The notes beneath the pieces were generated by a model, which was given only the letters and a program-made list of their open reading frames with translations, was not told where the DNA came from and searched no databases. Positions 58,315-64,000 of a stretch of DNA of 64,000 nt are shown here, one piece after another. This DNA is from Motiliproteus sp036964625 (GTDB taxonomy: Bacteria > Pseudomonadota > Gammaproteobacteria > Pseudomonadales > Balneatricaceae). The position numbers and the translations under genes were made by a program. Position 1 is the stretch's first letter; every line of letters starts with the position of its first letter. The stretch covers positions 5,797 through 69,796 of the forward strand of contig JBALTG010000006.1 of assembly GCA_036964625.1 (NCBI GenBank), written 5' to 3'.

Positions 58315-61191
58315 ATGAGATTGACTCCCAAACAAACCGCGACCCAAAGCACCCAGGAGCAGAGCCAGACCGGCCTGAGCCGGCGTAGCTTTTTGGGCCA
58401 CAGTGGCATCGCCGCTGGAGGCGTTGCCGCGGCTACGCTGCTGGCGCCACCGATGATGCGTAAGGTCCAGGCTAAGAGTGCACCGGCTGGCGGCGGAAGT
58501 GCCGAAGTGAAACGCACCATCTGCACCCATTGCTCGGTTGGTTGCGGTGTTTATGCCGAAGTCGAGAACGGTGTCTGGACCGGCCAGGAGCCTGCGTTTG
58601 ATCACCCGTTTAACCGGGGTGGCCATTGTGCCAAAGGGGCCGCGCTACGCGAGCATGGACACGGCGAGCGCCGCCTTAAATACCCGATGAAACTGGTCGG
58701 TGGAAAATGGCAGAAGATGTCATGGGACGATGCCATCAACGAGATCGGCGATGGCATGCTGAAGATCCGCCAGGAGTCCGGTCCAGATTCAGTCTACTGG
58801 CTGGGATCGGCCAAGCATAACAATGAGCAGGCTTATCTGTTCCGGAAGTTTGCGGCGCTCTGGGGCACCAATAACGTCGATCACCAGGCACGAATCTGCC
58901 ACTCCACCACGGTCGCAGGTGTTGCTAACACCTGGGGCTATGGCGCGATGACCAATAGCTTTAACGATATGCACAATGCCAAATCGATGATCCTGATCGG
59001 CTCCAACCCGGCAGAAGCGCACCCGGTGGCGATGCAGCACATTCTTTACGCCAAAGAACGCAACAAGGCCAAGCTGATTGTCGCCGATCCTCGTTTCACC
59101 CGTACCGCCGCCAAGGGTGATCAGCACCTGCCGCTGCGTCCGGGTTCCGACGTGGCGATGATCTGGGGCCTGTTGTGGCATGTGTTCGAGAACGGCTGGG
59201 AGGACAAACAGTACATCGAGCAGCGCGTGTTTGGCCTCGATGAGGTGCGCGAAGAGGTTAAAAAGTGGAACCCTGCCGAGGTCGAGCGGGTTACCGGCCT
59301 ATCTGAAGAACAGTTGCATACCGCAGCCAAGACCCTGGCGACCAACAAACCCGGCACCGTTGTCTGGTGTATGGGCGGCACTCAGCACACCACCGGTAAC
59401 AACAACACCCGCGCTTACTGCATCCTGATGCTGGCGCTGGGCAATATCGGCGTCAGCGGCGGCGGCGCTAACATCTTCCGTGGTCACGATAACGTCCAGG
59501 GCGCGACCGACTTCGGTGTGTTATCCCACACCTTGCCCGGTTATTACGGCCTGTCGGGTGGCGCCTGGAAACACTGGAGTCGGGTCTGGGATCTGGATTA
59601 CAACTGGATCGAGTCGCGCTTCGATCAGGGTAGCTACGAAGCGGCCAAAGGTAAGCCGGTCAAGCCAATGAATACCAAAGGCATTCCGGTGTCGCGCTGG
59701 GTCGATGGCGTGCTCGAAGACAAGGCCAACGTGGCGCAGAACGATAACATTCGCGCGATGGTGTTCTGGGGGCATGCGCCGAACTCGCAAACCCGGGGGC
59801 CTGATCAGAAGAAGGCGATGGAGAAGCTGGATATGATCGTGGTGATCGATCCCTATCCGACCGCAACAGCCGTGCTACCGGATCGTCAGGATGGCATGTA
59901 TCTGCTACCCGCCACGACCCAGTTCGAGACTTACGGGTCCGTCACCGCCTCCAACCGTTCGCTGCAGTGGCGCGATAAGGTGATCGAGCCGCTGTTTGAT
60001 GCGCTGCCCGATCACACCATTATGTACAAGTTCGCCAAGAAGCTGGGCTTCGAGCAGCAGCTGTGCAAGAACATCAAGGTGACTGCTGACGAGCCGCTGA
60101 TCGAAGATATTACCCGTGAGTTTAACAGGGGCATGTGGACCATCGGCTATACCGGGCAAAGCCCGGAGCGGTTAAAGCAGCATCAGCAGAACTGGCATAC
60201 GTTCGACTACACCAGCCTGGAGGCCGAAGGTGGTCCGGCGCATGGTGAGACCTACGGTCTGCCTTGGCCCTGTTGGGGCACGCCGGAGATGAAGCATCCG
60301 GGTACCCATATCCTGTATGACACCAGCAAGACCGTGGCCAAAGGGGGGCTTAACTTCCGGGCTCGCTTCGGGGTGGAGTTTGAAGGTGAAAATCTGCTCG
60401 CTGAAGGTTCTTTCCCCAAGGGTAATGAACTTAAAGACGGTCACCCGGAGTTCAGCGATAAGCTGCTGAAGAAACTGGGGTGGTGGAACGACCTGAGCGC
60501 TGCAGAGCAGGCCGCCGCCGAGGGTAAAAACTGGAAGACTGACCTCTCTGGCGGTATTCAGCGGGTAGCGATCAAGCACGGTTGTGCACCCTTCGGTAAC
60601 GCCAAAGCGCGGACCGTGGTCTGGACTTTCCCTGACCGGGTTCCCCTGCATCGTGAACCGCTCTATACCACCCGACGTGATCTGGTGGCCGACTATCCCA
60701 CCTGGGCCGATCGCAAGTCGCACTACCGTTTACCGACGCAGTATGAATCGATTCAGAAACAGGATTTCTCTAAGGAATACCCCATTATTTTGACCTCCGG
60801 TCGTCTGGTGGAGTATGAGGGCGCCGGTGAGGAGACGCGCTCCAATCCCTGGTTGGCTGAATTGCAGCAGGAGATGTTCGTTGAGCTTAATCCGGTCGAT
60901 GCCAATAACAACGGTGTCCGTGATGGCGGCGATGTCTGGGTGCATACCCCGGAGGGGGCGAAGATCAAGGTCAAGGCGCTGCTCACCCATCGGGTGCAGG
61001 CGGGTGTGGCCTTCCTGCCATTCCACTTTGCCGGAGAGTTCCAGGGTAAGGATCTGCGCGCTAAGTATCCGCAAGGGTCCGCGCCATACGTATCGGGTGA
61101 ATCTGCCAACACGGCGATGACCTACGGTTATGACTCGGTGACCCAGATGCAGGAAACCAAAGTCTCCATGTGCAAAATCAGCGTAGCTTAA
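58315..61191 (+). CDS. fdhA: Formate dehydrogenase catalytic subunit FdhA, cysteine type
   Basis: A 958-residue bis-MGD enzyme of the DMSO reductase family. The twin-arginine motif LSRRSFLG is at residues 21-28. The 4Fe-4S motif is CTHCSVGC (about residue 70) with a fourth Cys in GGHCAKG. The active-site residue is Cys195 in NVDHQARICHSTTVAGV, where selenoenzymes have selenocysteine; the codon is TGC. Tail motifs LTSGRLVEYEGAGEETRSNPWLAEL and VWVHTPEGAKIKVKALLTHRV are the cofactor-binding C-terminal region. It is exported with cofactor to the periplasm. TupABC in the same regulon suggests that tungsten may be used. Confidence 0.97.
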   Translation: MRLTPKQTATQSTQEQSQTGLSRRSFLGHSGIAAGGVAAATLLAPPMMRKVQAKSAPAGGGSAEVKRTICTHCSVGCGVYAEVENGVWTGQEPAFDHPFNRGGHCAKGAALREHGHGERRLKYPMKLVGGKWQKMSWDDAINEIGDGMLKIRQESGPDSVYWLGSAKHNNEQAYLFRKFAALWGTNNVDHQARICHSTTVAGVANTWGYGAMTNSFNDMHNAKSMILIGSNPAEAHPVAMQHILYAKERNKAKLIVADPRFTRTAAKGDQHLPLRPGSDVAMIWGLLWHVFENGWEDKQYIEQRVFGLDEVREEVKKWNPAEVERVTGLSEEQLHTAAKTLATNKPGTVVWCMGGTQHTTGNNNTRAYCILMLALGNIGVSGGGANIFRGHDNVQGATDFGVLSHTLPGYYGLSGGAWKHWSRVWDLDYNWIESRFDQGSYEAAKGKPVKPMNTKGIPVSRWVDGVLEDKANVAQNDNIRAMVFWGHAPNSQTRGPDQKKAMEKLDMIVVIDPYPTATAVLPDRQDGMYLLPATTQFETYGSVTASNRSLQWRDKVIEPLFDALPDHTIMYKFAKKLGFEQQLCKNIKVTADEPLIEDITREFNRGMWTIGYTGQSPERLKQHQQNWHTFDYTSLEAEGGPAHGETYGLPWPCWGTPEMKHPGTHILYDTSKTVAKGGLNFRARFGVEFEGENLLAEGSFPKGNELKDGHPEFSDKLLKKLGWWNDLSAAEQAAAEGKNWKTDLSGGIQRVAIKHGCAPFGNAKARTVVWTFPDRVPLHREPLYTTRRDLVADYPTWADRKSHYRLPTQYESIQKQDFSKEYPIILTSGRLVEYEGAGEETRSNPWLAELQQEMFVELNPVDANNNGVRDGGDVWVHTPEGAKIKVKALLTHRVQAGVAFLPFHFAGEFQGKDLRAKYPQGSAPYVSGESANTAMTYGYDSVTQMQETKVSMCKISVA

Positions 61192-61204
61192 GAGGAACAG
61201 CAAA

Positions 61205-61804
61205 ATGGCACGAATGAAATTTCTCTGTGACTCGGAACGCTGCATTGAATGTAACGGTTGCGTCACAGCCTGTAAAAACGAGCACGAGGTGGAGTGGGGT
61301 ATTAACCGCCGCCGCGTGGTAACGATTAACGATGGTGAACCTAACGAAGTCAGTTTGTCGGTCGCCTGTATGCATTGCACCGATGCGCCCTGTATGGCGG
61401 TGTGCCCGGTGGATTGTCTGTATCAGACCGACCAGGGGATCGTACTGCACGACAAGGATGCGTGCATCGGTTGTGGCTATTGCTTGTTTGCCTGTCCGTT
61501 TGGTGCACCGCAGTTCCCACAGGAGGGCGCGTTTGGGGATCGGGGCAAGATGGATAAATGCACCTTCTGCGCCGGTGGTCCTGAAGAGGATCACTCCGAT
61601 GCCGAGCGGGCCAAGTACGGTCGCAACCGGATCGCCGAAGGTAAACTGCCGATGTGCGCCGAGATGTGCTCAACCAAGGCGTTGCTGGCGGGTGATGCCA
61701 GTGAAGTGTCGGACATCTACCGTGAGCGGGTCATCGCCCGCGGCTCAAATGCGGGTGCCTGGGGGCAGAACCTGGCCTATAACGCAGCGGGTAATAAACC
61801 CTAG
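61205..61804 (+). CDS. fdhB: Formate dehydrogenase iron-sulfur subunit FdhB
   Basis: A 199-residue electron-transfer subunit with four Cys groups: CIECNGCVTACKNEHEVEWG, CMHCTDAPCMAVCPVDCL, CIGCGYCLFACPFGAPQFP and CTFCAGG with CAEMCSTKALLAG, giving four 4Fe-4S clusters. It carries electrons from FdhA to the cytochrome subunit. AGAGGAA precedes the ATG. It lacks a signal and is probably exported with FdhA. Confidence 0.97.
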   Translation: MARMKFLCDSERCIECNGCVTACKNEHEVEWGINRRRVVTINDGEPNEVSLSVACMHCTDAPCMAVCPVDCLYQTDQGIVLHDKDACIGCGYCLFACPFGAPQFPQEGAFGDRGKMDKCTFCAGGPEEDHSDAERAKYGRNRIAEGKLPMCAEMCSTKALLAGDASEVSDIYRERVIARGSNAGAWGQNLAYNAAGNKP

Positions 61805-61892
61805 CTGAATCGGTTCGTGCGTGCAGGCGGGGCTTTAGTCTGGCCTGCTGGCGCTTGCGAATAAAGTGGGGCAGATTGTATAGGTGTTACAG

Positions 61893-62888
61893 ATGAATCA
61901 AAGGCTTCAATTAAAGGGCTCAATTGCTGAACGTTGCTCGCCCGGCGGCCTGCTGGCGCTGCTGTTATTAGGGTGGCTGTTATTGGCGTGGAACGGCATC
62001 GCGGAGGCGGCTACAGTTGCTGAAGCGAGCACCAAGGGCTCTCAGGGTGCGGACTATTGGCGCCAGGTGACCCAGGGTAGCTCCGGCTATTCGACCAACC
62101 GATCGGACGAAGCGGGGGTGCTGATTAATCGCAGTGGTCAGGAGTGGCGCCAGCTGCGCAACGATAAGGTTCAGCCCTACGGCAAATGGGCGCTGTTAGG
62201 CACCGTCGTTGTGCTGCTGGCGACCTATCTGTTACTGGGGTCGAATAAGCTCGATCAGCCTCGTAGCGGTCGAACCATCGAGCGCTGGCGGAAGTTTGAT
62301 CGCTATCTGCACTGGCTTGTTGCGGGGCTGTTTATCATCCTGGCGCTGACCGGTTTGAGCCTTCTCTATGGTCGCTATTTTTTGCCCGAACTACTGGGCA
62401 AGGCCGGCTTTATCAGCTACTTGCAGCTGGCCAAGTCGGCGCATAACTACCTGGGGATCCTGTTTGCGTTCGCGCTGACGCTGATGTTACTCAAGTGGTT
62501 CCTGAGCAATATTCCCAGCGTGACCGACATCCTGTGGTTTGTTCAGGGTGGCGGCATGATTAAGGGTAAGCATCCGCATGCCGGGTATATGAACGGGGGT
62601 GAAAAGCTGTGGTTCTGGCTGTTGTTAGTGGGTGGCGTAGCACTGGTACTGTCGGGGCTGGTGTTGGACTTTCCCGCCGTGATCGGACTCCGCGACACCT
62701 TGCAGGACGCCAATATCATCCATGCTGTCTCAGCACTGGTACTGGTCTGTGGTGCCCTGGCTCATGCGTATATAGGTACTTTAGGTACTGAAGGTGCGCT
62801 GGAAGGGATGCTCAGCGGTCGGGTCGACGAGGTCTGGGCGCAACAGCATCACGATTTATGGTATGACGAAGTAAAAGACAAGAAGTAG
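61893..62888 (+). CDS. fdhC: Formate dehydrogenase cytochrome b subunit FdhC
   Basis: About 331 residues. An N-terminal hydrophobic segment (LLALLLLGWLLLAWNGIAEAA) is followed by a hydrophilic stretch and four membrane helices of the FdnI/cytochrome b556 type. WRKFDRYLHWLVAGLFIILALTGLSLLYG and KSAHNYLGILFAFALTLMLLKW contain haem-ligand histidines. LLLVGGVALVLSGLVLDF and ANIIHAVSALVLVCGALAHAYIG follow. It passes electrons to quinone in the membrane. ATG at 61893 is preferred over GTG at 61884. Confidence 0.93.
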   Translation: MNQRLQLKGSIAERCSPGGLLALLLLGWLLLAWNGIAEAATVAEASTKGSQGADYWRQVTQGSSGYSTNRSDEAGVLINRSGQEWRQLRNDKVQPYGKWALLGTVVVLLATYLLLGSNKLDQPRSGRTIERWRKFDRYLHWLVAGLFIILALTGLSLLYGRYFLPELLGKAGFISYLQLAKSAHNYLGILFAFALTLMLLKWFLSNIPSVTDILWFVQGGGMIKGKHPHAGYMNGGEKLWFWLLLVGGVALVLSGLVLDFPAVIGLRDTLQDANIIHAVSALVLVCGALAHAYIGTLGTEGALEGMLSGRVDEVWAQQHHDLWYDEVKDKK

Positions 62889-63063
62889 TGGTGTGTTCTA
62901 CGTGGCTAAGGTCGCTTGGCTAGTTTTGAATGGGCCAGGTTTTGCATGGGCCAGGTTTGGCAAGGTCTAGGTTTAATACGGTGCTGGCGGAGAGGGTAGG
63001 GACGATAACCCCACACCCTGTTCGCGAGTATCGCTGCCTTACGATTGCCACTCAGATCGCTAG

Positions 63064-63091
63064 GCGCCTGTCGGGCTTGGCCGATCGTAGC
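63064..63091 (+). repeat. Decayed end of a MITE-like element
   Basis: CGCCTGTCGGGCTTGGCCGA and the following TCGTAGC match the end of copy A (CTGTCGGACTTGACTGATCGTAGC) at about 21 of 25 bases. The inner part and the other end are missing. Confidence 0.55.
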
Positions 63092-63702
63092 AGCCTCTTT
63101 GATCCGGTTCAGCGGCGTTAGCACTCGGTTCTCTACTTGGCCTCTTTCGCCAGCTTCAGCGGTTCGACAAGTACGGTCCGAATCTCCTGGGTTATGGTGT
63201 TGCCCCGCCTTGTACTTTGAATATCTGCTAAGGCATCATCGATGCCGTAGCTGCGTATCAAGGACGGGCCTGTTATCGTTGGTACTATAAGTCTTCATAA
63301 GACTAACTACAAATTCAAAGAGTTAAGCAAAAGAATGCATCGGAAGGCTGCATAGGATTGAAGCAAAATGCTGCTGACAATCGACTCTCACATGAGATCA
63401 TGAAGTAGATTTACATGGACAACATGACCGTTTAGTTGCCAACAGGGTCTGCTCATGCCGCCTAGCAAGCAGGTCTGATTGACCTGCCAATCCGAAGCCG
63501 TAACTTAACGTAGATTTCCTTATAGCAGACACTGCTTGGGAAAGCGCGCAATGTCTCTTCCCGGCCCAAACCGGTCATAGCCGGCTCGCCTGTTTGAGGG
63601 TGCGCTGTTCAACAATGAAGTAGAGGAGCGGACGCTGGAGATTTGCCGATCCGAGCTTCTGTTAGTGGCTCTAGTCGACACAAAGGGGGCATTAACTCCC
63701 AC

Positions 63703-63738
63703 AACAGCAACTGCCGCAAGGCAGTCGCTGCTGTTTTT
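63703..63738 (+). terminator. Terminator-like hairpin with T tract
   Basis: AACAGC-AACTGCC pairs with GGCAGT-CG-CTGCTGTT with a three-base bulge around a GCAA loop, and TTTTT follows on the plus strand. It overlaps the end of the minus-strand peroxiredoxin gene region and may serve transcripts from the left. Confidence 0.5.
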
Positions 63739-63739
63739 G

Positions 63740-64000
63740 CTATTTTGGTTGTTTGACTTTCCTGAGGTAGGGCTTCACAGTCTCCCAGCCTTCAGGATAA
63801 ATTTTCCCAGCCTCTTCATTACTCACTGAAGGCACAATGATGACATCTTCACCTTGCTTCCAGTTCACAGGGGTAGCCACTTTATATTTAGCAGTAAGCT
63901 GCATCGAGTCAATCACACGTAAAATTTCATCAAAATTACGCCCTGTAGTCATAGGGTAAGTAATCATCAGCTTAATGTTTTTATCGGGACCAACGACAAA
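63740..64000 (-). CDS. 1-Cys peroxiredoxin (Prx6 type), partial, runs off window
   Basis: The C-terminal 86 residues of a Prx6/AhpC-TSA-type peroxiredoxin are visible. FVVGPDKNIKLMITYPMTTGRNFDEILRVIDSMQLTAKYKVATPVNW and IIVPSVSNEEAGKIYPEGWETVKPYLRKVKQPK contain the typical late segment of the family. The catalytic cysteine lies beyond the window edge. The family reduces peroxides with one cysteine per subunit. Confidence 0.93.
   Translation of the reverse strand, partial: FVVGPDKNIKLMITYPMTTGRNFDEILRVIDSMQLTAKYKVATPVNWKQGEDVIIVPSVSNEEAGKIYPEGWETVKPYLRKVKQPK

Larger units (their letters stand above)
62889..63739. other. Intergenic region after fdhC with repeat fragments
   Basis: No supportable gene is seen in these 850 bases. 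Two GGGCCAGGTTT repeats lie at about 62934-62960. A 28-base fragment at 63064-63091 resembles the end of the MITE-like family (CCTGTCGGGCTTGGCCGATCGTAGC). The region ends with a terminator-like hairpin. Confidence 0.5.

Overview
The window reads as chromosomal DNA of a marine-type gammaproteobacterium, most like the Oceanospirillales. The basis is gene content and order: miaB-ybeZ-ybeY-corC, a PsrA-like regulator next to nagZ, carnitine genes resembling those of Pseudomonas aeruginosa, and a TupABC/Moco/formate dehydrogenase block. This placement is inferred from gene content alone. Coding is dense on both strands. No tRNA, rRNA, CRISPR array or complete insertion sequence was seen.

Layout. 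1-3.7 kb: corC, ybeY, ybeZ and miaB on the minus strand. 4-9.3 kb: an unusual thioredoxin-fold/GGDEF fusion, ptsP and alanine dehydrogenase. 9.3-10.3 kb: a non-coding stretch with an IS66-type remnant. 10.3-22.9 kb: a quaternary-amine block with a double CoA-transferase, a LysR regulator, an esterase, a betaine/carnitine ABC transporter, and the carnitine genes cdhA, cdhC, cdhR and cdhB. 23.3-35.8 kb: housekeeping genes (dinB, a glycerate kinase, a peroxiredoxin-glutaredoxin, pdxH, mobA, nudC, sohB, psrA, a YkuD protein, nagZ and an MscS channel). 35.8-36.9 kb: decayed DNA with broken genes and a palindromic element.

36.9-62.9 kb is the most coherent part. A minus-strand operon tupA-tupB-tupC-mobA-mobB-moeA (tungstate uptake and cofactor maturation) faces an NtrC-type response regulator and its sensor kinase. 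Further on are fdhD, a HTH/ligand-binding regulator, two DUF3305/DUF3306 proteins, a large polyferredoxin, a TorD-type chaperone, a small Tat protein and periplasmic formate dehydrogenase fdhABC. I found four copies of a palindrome, GGGyCAAAATGrCCC. They lie 70-120 bp upstream of four good sigma-54 (-24/-12) promoters, in front of tupA, fdhD, the DUF3305 gene and the polyferredoxin gene. The simplest reading is one regulon in which the local two-component system couples tungstate import, cofactor synthesis and formate oxidation.

Between the halves of this block lies an accessory patch (46.1-51.9 kb). It holds an AbiEii-like toxin with an unusual winged-helix partner, flanked by a decayed second copy of the kinase 3' end. 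It also holds a persulfide dioxygenase-rhodanese fusion, a SnoaL-like protein and a stand-alone Rossmann protein. A family of about 163-bp MITE-like elements with terminal inverted repeats is scattered through the window. One copy is translated in frame inside tupA, one supplies the stop codon of cdhR, and a palindromic relative abuts a broken lipoprotein gene.
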